Shown in pieces: positions 33,610-43,196 of a DNA stretch of 64,000 nucleotides. This stretch comes from an uncultured Helicobacter sp. (GTDB lineage: Bacteria > Campylobacterota > Campylobacteria > Campylobacterales > Helicobacteraceae): assembly GCA_944326445.1 (NCBI GenBank), contig CALVDZ010000002.1:1-64000 (forward strand), read 5' to 3'. The notes under the pieces were generated by a model. It was not told the origin of the DNA. It worked only from the letters and a program-made list of their open reading frames with translations, and did no database searches. The position numbers and the translations under genes were made by a program. How positions within the stretch are numbered: position 1 is the stretch's first letter; every line of letters begins with the position of its first letter.

Positions 33610-34773
33610 ATGAAAAGCGTATATTTAGACAACAACGCCACGACTATGGTGGATCCAAAGGTAAAAGCACTTATGGAGCCATTTTTTTGTGAATATTATG
33701 GCAACCCAAACTCTTTGCACAAATTTGGCACACAAACCCACCGCGCCATCCACGAGGCGATAGAGGAGCTCTATAAGGGCATCAACGCAAGCGATGAGGA
33801 CGATATCATCATCACTTCTTGCGCGACAGAATCGAACAATTGGGTGCTAAAGGGCGTGTATTTTGATCTCATTCATAATGGCGATAAAAAGCATATCGTT
33901 ACCACCGAAGTGGAGCACCCAGCGGTGGGGGCGACTTGCAGCTTTTTAGAATCTCTTGGCGTGCGCATAACGCGCCTACCTATAAATAGCAATGGCAATA
34001 TCTCGCTAGAGCAGGTGCGCGAGGCACTCTGTGAGGATACCGCGCTTGTTAGCATTATGTGGGCAAACAACGAAACGGGGCTTATTTTCCCTATAGAGGA
34101 GATTGGTGCGCTATGCAGGCAAAGAGGCATATTATTCCACACAGACGCGGTGCAGGCTATCGGCAAAATCCCTGTGGATGTGCAAAAAGCAAATGTGGAT
34201 TTGCTAAGTTTTAGCGCGCATAAATTCCACGGACCAAAGGGCGTGGGCGGGCTCTATATCCGCAAGGGCGTGGAGCTAACCCCACTCCTGCACGGCGGCG
34301 AGCATATGCGCGGACGCCGCAGCGGCACGCTCAATGTCCCCTATATCGTGGGTATGGGCGAGGCGATGAGGCTAGCGGTAGAGAGCCTAGAGTATGAGGA
34401 TACGCAGGTGAGGGCGTTGCGCGATTATCTAGAGGACGAGCTCCTTAAGATAAAAGATGTCTTTGTCGTGGGTAGCCGTGAAAACCGCGTGCCAAACACC
34501 ACGCTTATTAGCGTGCGCGGGATTGAGGGCGAGGCGATGCTCTGGGACTTAAACAAAGCGGGGATTGCCTGCTCCACGGGCAGCGCGTGCGCGAGCGAGG
34601 ATCTGGAGGCAAATCCCGTGATGGTGGCTATCGGTGCGGACAAGGAGCTTGCGCACACCGCGATTAGAATCTCGCTAAGCAGATTTAATACCCGCGAGGA
34701 GATAGAGTATATGCTAGAGGTGTTTAAAAAGGCGGTAGAGAGACTGCGCACTATCTCTAGCTCGTATGAGTAA
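33610..34773 (+). CDS. nifS: Cysteine desulfurase NifS
   Basis: 387 residues. PLP enzyme that takes sulfur from cysteine for Fe-S cluster assembly on NifU. PLP lysine in SFSAHKFHGPKG near residue 206; the active cysteine is in the CSTGSACASED loop near 328. The N-terminal YLDNNATTMVDPK is the NifS/IscS signature. In Helicobacter this is the main Fe-S sulfur donor; it is followed by nifU, as in H. pylori. Length is normal. Confidence 0.95.
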   Translation: MKSVYLDNNATTMVDPKVKALMEPFFCEYYGNPNSLHKFGTQTHRAIHEAIEELYKGINASDEDDIIITSCATESNNWVLKGVYFDLIHNGDKKHIVTTEVEHPAVGATCSFLESLGVRITRLPINSNGNISLEQVREALCEDTALVSIMWANNETGLIFPIEEIGALCRQRGILFHTDAVQAIGKIPVDVQKANVDLLSFSAHKFHGPKGVGGLYIRKGVELTPLLHGGEHMRGRRSGTLNVPYIVGMGEAMRLAVESLEYEDTQVRALRDYLEDELLKIKDVFVVGSRENRVPNTTLISVRGIEGEAMLWDLNKAGIACSTGSACASEDLEANPVMVAIGADKELAHTAIRISLSRFNTREEIEYMLEVFKKAVERLRTISSSYE

Positions 34774-35074
34774 ATCTCACGCTAGACACAGAGGACTGGG
34801 GCTAGATTCTAGGCTTTTACAAATCTTTAGAATCTACAGAGATGTTGCACAAAATCTCATAATAAGCCCCTTAGCAAAGCCCGCAAAAAAAGCTAGTGAA
34901 AGAAGGAATTAGCAAAAGGTGGCGCGTAATGAGAGAGATTCTCTACTTGCTTTATCGTGCGCTTATAAATTGTCGTTTGCTTACCCTTAGAGTAGCACGC
35001 GGAGCTACCCTAAAGCTAAGCAAATCTATCACAGGGATAGAACGCTAAATCTCATAACATTTTAAGGAAGAAAT
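34774..35074. other. nifS-nifU gap with a strong hairpin
   Basis: 301 bases without a gene. 34979-35021 forms a hairpin: GCTTACCCTTAGAGTAGC against GCTACCCTAAAGCTAAGC with a few mismatches and the loop ACGCGGA. It is not followed by a T run, so it is not a standard terminator. It could attenuate or stabilise the nifS-nifU transcript. Two AGATTCT-type heptamers lie at 34802-34835. Confidence 0.5.
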
Positions 35075-36055
35075 ATGGCAAAAAATGACTTACTCGGTGG
35101 TGCGCTCTGGGACGCATATAGCAAAAAAGTTAGTGAAAGAATGGACAACCCCACGCATTTGGGTGTATTGACGCAAAAAGACGCAGACGCAAAGGGAGCT
35201 AAACTCATCGTAGCGGATTATGGGGCGGAATCTTGTGGCGATGCGGTGCGGCTGTATTGGCTCGTAGATTCTAATGATGTGATTATTGATGCGAAGTTTA
35301 AGAGCTTTGGCTGCGGGACGGCAATAGCAAGTAGCGATATGATGGTGGAGCTCTGCCTTGGCAAAAAGGTGCAGGACGCGGTAAAAATCACCAATCTCGA
35401 TGTGGAGCACGCACTGCGCGATGATCCCGATACGCCCGCGGTCCCGGGGCAAAAAATGCACTGCTCGGTAATGGCGTATGATGTGATAAAAAAGGCTGCG
35501 GGAATGTATCTAGGCAAAGATGCGGAGGATTTTGAAGATGAGATAATCGTGTGTGAGTGCGCGCGCGTGAGCCTCTCGACTATCAAGGAAGTAATAAAGC
35601 TTAATGACTTAAAAAGCGTAGAAGAGATCACCAACTACACCAAGGCTGGGGCGTTTTGCAAAAGCTGTGTGAAGCCCGGGGGGCACGAGAAGCGCGAGTA
35701 TTATCTCGTGGATATCCTCGCTGATGTGCGCTCTGAGATGGAGCGCGAGGCTCTCAAAGAAAATGTCGCAAAGAGTGCGAGTGGTGCGCTAGCGTTTAAA
35801 GATATGACGATGGTGCAAAAGGTAAAGGCTGTGGATTCTGTGATTGATGCGCAGGTGCGCCCGATGCTAATGATGGATGGCGGGAATATGGAGATTTTGG
35901 ATATTAAGGATTCTAGTGATGGACATATCGATGTGTATATCCGCTATCTTGGGGCGTGTAGTGGCTGTGCGAGTGGAGCGACTGGCACGCTGTATGCCAT
36001 AGAATCTGTCCTGCAGGAGAACTTAGATTCTAGTATCCGTGTGTTTCCGATATAG
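35075..36055 (+). CDS. nifU: Fe-S cluster scaffold NifU
   Basis: 326 residues in three parts. The N-terminal IscU-like domain has cluster cysteines in ESCGD, SFGCGTAIASSD and KMHCSVMAYD. The central [2Fe-2S] BFD-like domain has CECARVSLSTI and GAFCKSCVKPGGHE. The C-terminal Nfu domain has the CSGC pair in YLGACSGCASGATG. It builds clusters with sulfur from NifS. The three-domain form is the nitrogen-fixation type used for general Fe-S assembly in Helicobacter. ATG at 35075 follows AAGGA. Confidence 0.95.
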   Translation: MAKNDLLGGALWDAYSKKVSERMDNPTHLGVLTQKDADAKGAKLIVADYGAESCGDAVRLYWLVDSNDVIIDAKFKSFGCGTAIASSDMMVELCLGKKVQDAVKITNLDVEHALRDDPDTPAVPGQKMHCSVMAYDVIKKAAGMYLGKDAEDFEDEIIVCECARVSLSTIKEVIKLNDLKSVEEITNYTKAGAFCKSCVKPGGHEKREYYLVDILADVRSEMEREALKENVAKSASGALAFKDMTMVQKVKAVDSVIDAQVRPMLMMDGGNMEILDIKDSSDGHIDVYIRYLGACSGCASGATGTLYAIESVLQENLDSSIRVFPI

Positions 36056-36070
36056 CGCATAGAGGGCGAT

Positions 36071-37190
36071 ATGGCAGACAAAAACGCGCATTTAGGGGCA
36101 TTAGATAGCTTCCGAGGGATTGCGGCTCTTAGCGTAGTGATCTACCACCTCTACATTATCTCTGCGGTGAGCGAGTGGGAGTTTTTTAGATATTCCCATC
36201 TGTTTGTGCCATTTTTCTTTGTGCTTAGTGGCTTTGTGATCGCGTATGTGTATGACAAAAGCTCCTTTAGATTCAAAGATTTTATGATTGCGCGAAGTTT
36301 TAGAATCTTGCCGCTTTATTACATAATGCTTGCGTGTTTTCTAGCCCTAGAGTGCCTGAATTATGTGCTGTATTATAAATTTGGATTGTTTTTTAAAAAC
36401 ATTCCTTTTAGCGAGGATAGGGGCTTAGATCAGATTGTGCCAAATATCTTGCTTTTGCAGTCTTGGCTGCCTTGGACTTATCCGCTCTCGTTTAACAACC
36501 CCGCTTGGAGTCTGAGCGTGGAGTGGTATCTCTATATTTTCTTTGGAATCTTGATGTTTGTGCCTAGATTCACGCGCTATGGGGTGTTTTTGCTCTGTGC
36601 GAGTTTGGCGTATTTTCATCTTTTGGGATTTTTGAGGAGTGAGAGCCTCTCTGGAGTCTTGTATTTTTGCAGTGGGGCGTTGGTGTATTGGCTTTTTGCA
36701 CTTTGCAAACTTAGAACAATCCCGCCCCTCCTCCTCACGACTTTGGAGATTCTCCTCATCATCTTAAGCGCGTATATCATTGCTCACAACCACGCGCAAT
36801 ACGCGGTTTTTGTCTTTGGCGCGTTAGTCTTTGTCTTTGGGTTTAGCTCGTATCAGCATAGAAGGGTAATTGGGGGGGGGGGCAGTCGCCTCTTTGTTAG
36901 AATCTAGATTTTTCCTCTTCTTTGGCACCCTCTCATATAGCATTTACATTTCACACTACTTTGTTATCAGCATTATCAAAGCGGCGATGAGCCTACTTGC
37001 CAAATACGGCTATTGGGAGATGGTGCGCCTTGATGAAAAACTCTATATCGATTTTGGCAATCCCCTTATCGCAAACCTCTATCTTGTGCTAAATCTCTGT
37101 GTGGTGGTGGCGTTTGCCTATCTCTTGCACACATACATAGAAAAGCCCTCCATCGCCCTTGGCAAAAACCTTCTCAAAAAGCGCACATAA
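36071..37190 (+). CDS. Phase-variable acyltransferase 3 family membrane protein (out of frame here)
   Basis: The first 272 residues are an acyltransferase-3 domain: LDSFRGIAALSVVIYHLY with the catalytic-type His, FFVLSGFVIAYVYD, RILPLYYIM and PAWSLSVEWYLYIFFG, across about eight membrane segments. An 11-G tract at 36872-36882 throws the frame, which stops at 36907. The following frame (GGAVASLLESRFFLFFGTLSYSI and on to 37190) carries the last two segments and the YIEKPS end typical of the family. With 10 or 13 G the protein would be 372 residues. This copy is OFF. Such enzymes O-acetylate surface polysaccharide. Confidence 0.8.
36872..36882 (+). repeat. Poly-G tract, 11 G, phase switch
   Basis: Within the acyltransferase gene; the coding frames on either side are offset by one base. 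Confidence 0.85.
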
Positions 37191-37213
37191 TAATCTTTTT
37201 AGTTATTTCAAGC

Positions 37214-37219
37214 TACAAT
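37214..37219 (+). promoter_or_regulatory. -10 box AGCTACAAT before ddl
   Basis: TACAAT 31 bases before the ddl ATG; likely promoter of the ddl to ankyrin gene run. Confidence 0.55.
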
Positions 37220-37249
37220 CTAGCCCCTAAATCGTAGCAAAGGAATGTG

Positions 37250-38299
37250 ATGGGTATTAGCATAATCTTTGGTGGGGCGAGTTATGAACACGAGATTAGT
37301 ATCGTGAGTGCGGTGGCGATTAAAAAAACACTTGGGGCGCACATAGGGCATTATATTTTTTTAGACGGCGAACATCGATTTTGGCTCATTCCTCATACCG
37401 AGATGAAGTCCTCATTTTTTGCCAAAGGCTTGTATAAAACAAAAGCCAAAGAGCTTTTTGTAGCCAATGGCGGATTTTACCACCCACAAGGCGTATTTAA
37501 CAAACCAAAGATTCTCAAAACGGGCATTCTCTATAGCCTCATACACGGGGCTGATGGCGAGGATGGCGTCTTAAGCGCGCTGTGTGAGTTTTTTGCTATC
37601 CCCTATATCGCGCCGCGCGTGCAGGCTTGCGTGCTAAGCTTTGACAAAGCCCTCACCAAGCTCTTTGCAGCCCAAAGGGGCGTGCTCACACTCCAATCCC
37701 AAATCCTCACACAAAACCAAACACCACACCTCACTATCCCCTACCCCGTGATTATCAAGCCCACAAGGCTTGGCAGCTCACTTGGCGTGAGCGTGGCGAC
37801 AAATGAGAGTGAGCTGCGCTATGGGCTTGATAGCGCGTTTGAATACGATACGCGCGTGCTTATTGAGCCATTTATCCAAGATGTCAAAGAATACAATCTC
37901 GCAGGCTGCAAAGTCGGTAATGAGTGGATATTTTCCCTCATTGAAGAGCCACGCAAAAAGCAGTTTTTGAACTTTGAGGATAAGTATTTGGATTTTGCGC
38001 GCACCGAGCAGGTTTTGCGGGCGGATATCTCTAGCGAGCTTGAGCGAGAGATTGAGGAAAATTTCAAAAAAATCTATGCCGATGCGTTTGAGGGCGCGCT
38101 CATACGATGTGATTTTTTTGTGATTGATAATCGCGTGTATCTCAACGAGATTAATCCCATTCCCGGCTCTGGCGCGCATTATTTGTTTGAAAATTTCCCA
38201 AGCACGCTCCAAGCCCTAAGTGAGAATCTCCCCTCAAGTAAGCGCATAAAGCCAAGCTACAAATACATAGAGCAGATTCAAAGAGCCAAGGGCAAATAG
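37250..38299 (+). CDS. ddl: D-alanine--D-alanine ligase
   Basis: 349 residues; ATG at 37250 behind AAAGGA, in preference to the GTG one codon earlier. ATP-grasp enzyme joining two D-Ala for peptidoglycan. Seen: IIFGGASYEHEISIVSA (substrate Glu), LIHGADGEDGVLSALCEFF, YPVIIKPTRLGSSLGVS (ATP and substrate loop), and the metal-site YLNEINPIPGSG. It leads a cell-wall cluster with murF four genes on; the same order (ddl, hydrolase, murF, HIT) is known from H. pylori. Confidence 0.95.
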   Translation: MGISIIFGGASYEHEISIVSAVAIKKTLGAHIGHYIFLDGEHRFWLIPHTEMKSSFFAKGLYKTKAKELFVANGGFYHPQGVFNKPKILKTGILYSLIHGADGEDGVLSALCEFFAIPYIAPRVQACVLSFDKALTKLFAAQRGVLTLQSQILTQNQTPHLTIPYPVIIKPTRLGSSLGVSVATNESELRYGLDSAFEYDTRVLIEPFIQDVKEYNLAGCKVGNEWIFSLIEEPRKKQFLNFEDKYLDFARTEQVLRADISSELEREIEENFKKIYADAFEGALIRCDFFVIDNRVYLNEINPIPGSGAHYLFENFPSTLQALSENLPSSKRIKPSYKYIEQIQRAKGK

Positions 38300-38303
38300 C
38301 GCG

Positions 38304-39053
38304 ATGGCATTAGCACGCATTCACTACCAAGGCAGCGCATTCCCCATCAGCTATGATCTCCACAACCTAAGCATTCCAAGCCCCCGCGGGGTGCTTGTGT
38401 TTTTGCACGGATGGGGGAGCAATAAGGAGCTGATGAAAATCGCTTTTGGGCAGAGCTTTAGGGACTACACACATCTTTATATCGATTTGCCCGGCTTTGG
38501 GGCAAGTGCCAATGAGCAGATTCTGCACACCCACGATTACGCACAGATTATAGAATCTTTGCTTAGCTACATACGCACGCATTTTAGCGAGCTAGATTCA
38601 CAGGAGTTTATTATGGTGGGGCATTCCTTTGGGGGCAAGGTAGCCACTCTGCTTGCAAAAGAGCAGCTAATCCTCCTAAGCAGTGCAGGAATCCTCACGC
38701 CCAAACCCCTCAAGGTGCGCGCCAAAATCCTCCTAGCAAAGCTTTGCAAAGGGCTTGGGATTAGAGCAAAGTTTTTGCGCGCTCAAGACGCGCACAATCT
38801 CAACGAAGCGATGTATCAGACATTTAAAAATGTGGTTGATGAGGACTTTAGCCAATCTTTTAAGCAATGCCGGGCGCAAGCCTTTGTCTTTTGGGGCAAG
38901 GACGATAGTGCCACGCCCCTTAGCAGCGGGGAGATGATCGCCTCGCTGCTGCCTCAAAGCCAATTTTTCCCCCTTGAAGGGGATCATTATTTTTTTCTCA
39001 AACAAGCTAAGCTTATAGAATCTCTCTATCACAAAAGCACACAAGGAGGCTAA
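38304..39053 (+). CDS. Alpha/beta hydrolase
   Basis: 249 residues of the alpha/beta-hydrolase fold: VFLHGWGSNKELM (oxyanion HG), DLPGFGASAN, nucleophile elbow GHSFGGK near residue 109, the acid in FWGKDDSATPL and the His in EGDHYFFLK near 228. The substrate is unknown. Its fixed place between ddl and murF in Helicobacter suggests a link to the envelope (inference). It starts 4 bases after ddl and ends directly at the acyP ATG. Confidence 0.85.
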   Translation: MALARIHYQGSAFPISYDLHNLSIPSPRGVLVFLHGWGSNKELMKIAFGQSFRDYTHLYIDLPGFGASANEQILHTHDYAQIIESLLSYIRTHFSELDSQEFIMVGHSFGGKVATLLAKEQLILLSSAGILTPKPLKVRAKILLAKLCKGLGIRAKFLRAQDAHNLNEAMYQTFKNVVDEDFSQSFKQCRAQAFVFWGKDDSATPLSSGEMIASLLPQSQFFPLEGDHYFFLKQAKLIESLYHKSTQGG

Positions 39054-39323
39054 ATGCAAACGCATTATATTTTGGTTTTTGGGAAGGTGCAGGGCGTGGG
39101 GTATCGGAAATTTGCCAAATACCACGCCGACAAACTCGGAATCCTCGGAAGCACGCGCAATCTCGAAGATGGTAGCGTAGAAATCTACGCACAAGGGGAA
39201 CAAAAAGTGCTCGAAGTGTTTATGCAATACCTCCATAGCGGTCCAGAACGCTCCGATGTGGTGCATATACAATCCCAAAAAATTGCGCCACGCGAGTTTA
39301 GTGGGTTTGTGATTTTGAAATAA
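39054..39323 (+). CDS. acyP: Acylphosphatase
   Basis: 89 residues, the standard small ferredoxin-like fold. The catalytic Arg is in the GKVQGVGYRKFA loop (residues 10-21) and the catalytic-type Asn in GSTRNLEDGSVEIYAQG (Asn36 region). It hydrolyses carboxyl phosphates such as acetyl phosphate. The ATG directly follows the TAA of the hydrolase gene, with GGAGG in that gene's end, so the two are translationally coupled. Confidence 0.92.
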   Translation: MQTHYILVFGKVQGVGYRKFAKYHADKLGILGSTRNLEDGSVEIYAQGEQKVLEVFMQYLHSGPERSDVVHIQSQKIAPREFSGFVILK

Positions 39324-39340
39324 TACAGAAGTGAGAGAGA

Positions 39341-40813
39341 ATGAATATAGAGGATTTTATCGGCATTGTCGCGAGATTTTTGCTAAGTTTTGAGCTCGCG
39401 TATTACCTCATCACGCTTTTGCAGTGGTATAACTATAGCTTTTATCGCGTCGTTTTTATGCACCACAAATTTATGTGGCATATATGGTTTTTTCTCCTGC
39501 CCTTGGTGCTTTCTATCGCCTTGCAGATTCTAGAACTCAAAGAATATGTGATGGTGGTAGCAGTGCTGCTACTCATAGCACTTGTGCTCTGGAGACTAAA
39601 GCAGGATAAGCCGCTCAAGGTTACCAAACGCGTGCAGCGGTTTTTTGTGCTATGCTTTATTTTCGTGCTGCTTGATGAGGGCTTGGGGATTTTGTTTGAG
39701 ACTTCTAATCCCTTTGTGCATATTCTGCCCCTGCTCTTTGCAGTAGTTATCTCCAATCTCTATGAGCGCGTGCTGCTCAAGCAATACAAGCAAATCGCCA
39801 AAGACAAGCTCGAGATAATGAGTCGCCTAAAAATCATCGCCATCACCGCGAGCTTTGGCAAAACAAGTATCAAAAACTTTCTCTTTCAGATTCTAAGCGC
39901 GCATTTTAGCGTCTATGCCACGCCGCGCAGTGTCAATACGCTCACGGGTATCGTAGCTGATATCAATGAAAATCTCGACTACACCGCTGATATTTACATC
40001 GCAGAAGCCGGAGCGCGACTAAAGGGCGATATCGATGAAATCGTGCAGTTTTTGCACCCACAATACGCCGTGATTGGCGAGGTGGGTGCGCAGCACCTAG
40101 AATACTTCAAAACCCTAGAAAACATCACCAACACCAAGTTTGAGATTCTCAACTCATCGCGCCTAAAGAAGGCTTTTGTGTTTGAGCAAAACACCCTCCC
40201 AAAAGACTTAGATTCTAAAAAGGCAAAGCTGCTTAGCTTTTATCCCACGGATTGTAGGAATATCAACGCCACGCTGGAGGGCACGAGCTTTGAGCTAGAG
40301 TATAAGGGGCAGTGGTATGCCTTTAGCACGCAGATTCTAGGAGCCTTTAATGTCGCCAACATCGCTGCTGCGGTGAGTATGGCACTAGAGCTTGGTATGC
40401 GTATGAGTGATATCCAACACAGCGTGAGCAAATTCGAGCCCGTGCCACACCGCTTGCAAAAGATTCTCACAAACCAAAAGCTAATCCTTGATGATAGCTT
40501 CAATGGCAACTTTAAAGGTATGTTTGAGGCAGCGCGCCTCGCCTCTCTGTATGAGGGGCGCAAGGTAGTGGTAACCCCGGGCATAATCGAGAGCAACATA
40601 GAATCTAACGCAGAGCTTGCCAAATATTTTGATGAAGTCTTTGATATCGTGATTATTACCGGCACGCTCAATGCCAAAGTCTTCTCTCAAAACATCTCGC
40701 GCGCGCAAAAAATCATTCTCCACAGCAAAGAATCCCTAGAGAGTATGCTCAAATCCTGCACGCTGCCCGGGGATTTGATCCTCTTTAGCAATGACGCCCC
40801 CAACTTCATCTAA
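39341..40813 (+). CDS. murF: UDP-MurNAc-tripeptide--D-Ala-D-Ala ligase MurF
   Basis: 490 residues. It uses the dipeptide made by Ddl. About 140 N-terminal residues are membrane-spanning (four segments, e.g. FFLLPLVLSIALQIL), as in Helicobacter MurF and unlike the soluble enzyme of most bacteria. The Mur ligase core follows: ATP loop TASFGKTSIKNFL near residue 168, then SVNTLTGIVADINENL, EAGARLKGDIDE, GAFNVANIAAAV and LILDDSFNGN. The membrane part would hold the enzyme next to the lipid II machinery. Confidence 0.92.
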   Translation: MNIEDFIGIVARFLLSFELAYYLITLLQWYNYSFYRVVFMHHKFMWHIWFFLLPLVLSIALQILELKEYVMVVAVLLLIALVLWRLKQDKPLKVTKRVQRFFVLCFIFVLLDEGLGILFETSNPFVHILPLLFAVVISNLYERVLLKQYKQIAKDKLEIMSRLKIIAITASFGKTSIKNFLFQILSAHFSVYATPRSVNTLTGIVADINENLDYTADIYIAEAGARLKGDIDEIVQFLHPQYAVIGEVGAQHLEYFKTLENITNTKFEILNSSRLKKAFVFEQNTLPKDLDSKKAKLLSFYPTDCRNINATLEGTSFELEYKGQWYAFSTQILGAFNVANIAAAVSMALELGMRMSDIQHSVSKFEPVPHRLQKILTNQKLILDDSFNGNFKGMFEAARLASLYEGRKVVVTPGIIESNIESNAELAKYFDEVFDIVIITGTLNAKVFSQNISRAQKIILHSKESLESMLKSCTLPGDLILFSNDAPNFI

Positions 40814-40822
40814 AGGAGAGTG

Positions 40823-41314
40823 ATGCACACCATCTACGCCCCGTGGCGCAAAGAATACTTCGGCTCACAGGAGAGCTCTTGTGTGTTTTGTGCTATCAGC
40901 TCCGCGCCAGATTCTGATACACAAAACCGCGTATTCTACCGCGATGACTTCTGCTTTGGCGTGATGAATCGCTTCCCCTACACTCCCGGGCATTTTATGC
41001 TCATCCCCCACGCGCATTGCGACTCCCCAGAGCTCTTAGATTCTAAGACTTGGGCGCATATACAGAATCTAAGCCAAAAAGCCTTTGGGATTTTATACGA
41101 ATATGGTGCGAGCGGGATAAATATGGGTATGAATGTCAAAAAAGCTGGGGGCGCGGGGATACCAGAGCATATCCATATCCATTTTGTCCCGCGATATGTG
41201 GGCGATACCAACTTTATGACTTCTGTGGCGAACGCACGCACCTATGGCGTGGATTTTGATGAAGTTTTTGAGACAATCTCAAGGCTTGCAAACAAACACC
41301 TAAAGGAGAGATGA
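40823..41314 (+). CDS. HIT-family nucleotide hydrolase
   Basis: 163 residues; ATG at 40823 follows AAAGGAG. The histidine triad HIHIHFVPR lies near residue 112. CVFCAISSA at the N-terminus gives two cysteines typical of the zinc-binding branch, and FPYTPGHFMLIPHAH is the family's second conserved block. Such proteins cleave nucleoside phosphoramidates or dinucleoside polyphosphates. Its stop overlaps the start of the ankyrin gene. Confidence 0.9.
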   Translation: MHTIYAPWRKEYFGSQESSCVFCAISSAPDSDTQNRVFYRDDFCFGVMNRFPYTPGHFMLIPHAHCDSPELLDSKTWAHIQNLSQKAFGILYEYGASGINMGMNVKKAGGAGIPEHIHIHFVPRYVGDTNFMTSVANARTYGVDFDEVFETISRLANKHLKER

Positions 41315-42165
41315 TGGCTAGGCTATGGCGGATTCTGTGTCTGTGTATGGGGCTTGTGAGCGTGGGTATGGGCGCAAACGATCGCTACAATGCTATGCTT
41401 TTTAGCAACAACTACACCGAGGTGCGCAAGGGAATCTCACTAGGGGCTGATGTGGAGGCGAGGCTGCGCGGGAGCACGCCTCTGTATGACGCCGCGCGCA
41501 AAGGCAACCTCGAGATCGTAGGGCTACTCATAGAGCGCGGCGCAGATGTCAATGCCGTATGCCACGGCGAGACGGCACTGCTCAAAGTCGTGGCACTAGG
41601 CAATGTAAAGATGGCGAGCGAACTCATACGCAAGGGGGCTAAAGTCAATGTGGCTGATGAGCACCTAGGCAACACGCCCCTGCACTATGCAGTTCTCAAA
41701 AAAAACACTGCGATGATAAACCTCCTGCTATCTAATGGTGCGGATATGTATGCTGAGAATAAGCGCGGGGATACGCCAGCGCGCGTAGTGCTTGCCAATA
41801 GGACGATGCCCGCGGTGAGTATTGAAAATGGCGATATCACGCTGCGTGCCAATGCCTTTAACCTAGGCAAGGGAAGTGTGAGCCTAAATATCACTAACAA
41901 AACAGAGGAGTTTATCACAGTCACTTATGTCGCGCTTTATGTCGATGGGGATTTGGTGAGTGAAGTGGGTATGAATAAAAAGCTCGCGCCAAAGGTGGGG
42001 GCTTCCGTGGGGGCATTGAGCGTGCCACAAGAGACTTATGAGGGAGCAAAAATCCGCAAATCCGGCGCAGCAAGCGTGAAATATGGCTTCGCAGTCGAAT
42101 ACGACATAGGGGGCAGATCGCGCAGCCTGTATAAAAACACAAAGACAGAGTTTCAGCTCTGGTAA
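41311..42165 (+). CDS. Secreted ankyrin-repeat protein
   Basis: 284 residues with a signal peptide (LWRILCLCMGLVSVGMGA). Four ankyrin repeats follow: STPLYDAARKGNLEIVGLLIERGADVN, ETALLKVVALGNVKMASELI, NTPLHYAVLKKNTAMINLLLSNGADM and a short one. A C-terminal beta-rich domain of about 100 residues (VSLNITNKTEEFITVTYVALYVDG) follows, which I do not recognise. Likely a periplasmic binding protein of unknown partner. ATG overlaps the HIT gene stop, so it belongs to the same operon. Confidence 0.8.
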   Translation: MMARLWRILCLCMGLVSVGMGANDRYNAMLFSNNYTEVRKGISLGADVEARLRGSTPLYDAARKGNLEIVGLLIERGADVNAVCHGETALLKVVALGNVKMASELIRKGAKVNVADEHLGNTPLHYAVLKKNTAMINLLLSNGADMYAENKRGDTPARVVLANRTMPAVSIENGDITLRANAFNLGKGSVSLNITNKTEEFITVTYVALYVDGDLVSEVGMNKKLAPKVGASVGALSVPQETYEGAKIRKSGAASVKYGFAVEYDIGGRSRSLYKNTKTEFQLW

Positions 42166-42213
42166 TTTTGGGTAATAAATAATAAAAATTATCGTTTGTT
42201 TAATGCGCTATCT

Positions 42214-42219
42214 TATAAT
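42214..42219 (+). promoter_or_regulatory. -10 box TATAAT before trxB
   Basis: TCTTATAATCC, 31 bases before the ATG at 42250, in an AT-rich gap. Confidence 0.6.
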
Positions 42220-42249
42220 CCCTCGCATATTTTATACAAAGGAGCAAAA

Positions 42250-43185
42250 ATGATTGATTTAGCAATTATTGGTGGTGGTCCTGCTGGACTTAGCGCGGGA
42301 TTATACGCGACAAGGGGCGGTGTGAAAGATGTCGTGCTGTTTGAAAAGGGTATGCCGGGCGGACAAATCACAGGAAGCAGCGAGATAGAAAACTATCCGG
42401 GTGTGAAGGAAATCAAAAGCGGACTAGACTTTATGGAGCCTTGGCAGGAGCAGTGCTTTAGGTTTGGGCTCAAGCACGAGATGACAGAGGTTAGTATGAT
42501 AAGCAAAAAGGGCGATGTGTTTGTCATCACGCACGCCGATGGCAAGATTACAGAATCTAGAGCCGTGATTTTCGCAGCGGGTGGGCGTCCAAAACGCTCT
42601 GGCGTGAAGGGTGAGGACGCATTTTGGGGCAGAGGCGTGAGCACTTGCGCCACTTGCGATGGATTTTTTTATAAAGGCAAAGATGTGGCGGTGCTCGGCG
42701 GGGGCGATACCGCACTAGAAGAGGCGATTTATCTCTCTAGAATCTGCAACAAAATCTACCTCATCCACAGACGCGATGGCTTCCGCGCTGCACCTGTGAC
42801 AATCGAGCACGTGAAAAGTAATCCCAAAATCGAGATCATCACGCCCGCAGTGATTGAGGAAATCAAGGGCGATAATAGCGGCGTAACGGGCGTGAGCATC
42901 AAGGATACTAAAAGCGGGGAAGTGCGCGATTTGGCAGTGTTTGGGGTTTTTGTGTTTGTGGGCTATGATGTCAATACACAGATTTTGAGGCAGCCCGATG
43001 GCACTATGCTCTGTGAGTGCGATGAGTGGAATAGTATCAAAGTCGATCTCTCGATGAAAACCAACATACCCGGGCTCTTTGCCGCGGGTGATGTGCGCGT
43101 GCAAGCCCCTAAGCAAGTCGTGTGTGCCGCGGGCGATGGTGCTACTGCAGCACTGCAGGCTATCGCATACCTAGAGCACCACTAA
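42250..43185 (+). CDS. trxB: Thioredoxin reductase
   Basis: 311 residues from the ATG at 42250 behind AAAGGAG; the frame continues upstream to 42196 but that stretch holds the promoter. FAD site IIGGGPAGLSAG near residue 5, redox pair CATCDGFF near 133, NADPH site AVLGGGDTALEEA near 150 and the FAD end motif GLFAAGDVRV near 275. It reduces thioredoxin and so indirectly supplies Tpx (13478). The 30-base hairpin after the stop looks like its terminator. Confidence 0.95.
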   Translation: MIDLAIIGGGPAGLSAGLYATRGGVKDVVLFEKGMPGGQITGSSEIENYPGVKEIKSGLDFMEPWQEQCFRFGLKHEMTEVSMISKKGDVFVITHADGKITESRAVIFAAGGRPKRSGVKGEDAFWGRGVSTCATCDGFFYKGKDVAVLGGGDTALEEAIYLSRICNKIYLIHRRDGFRAAPVTIEHVKSNPKIEIITPAVIEEIKGDNSGVTGVSIKDTKSGEVRDLAVFGVFVFVGYDVNTQILRQPDGTMLCECDEWNSIKVDLSMKTNIPGLFAAGDVRVQAPKQVVCAAGDGATAALQAIAYLEHH

Positions 43186-43196
43186 TCCCCACAGAC

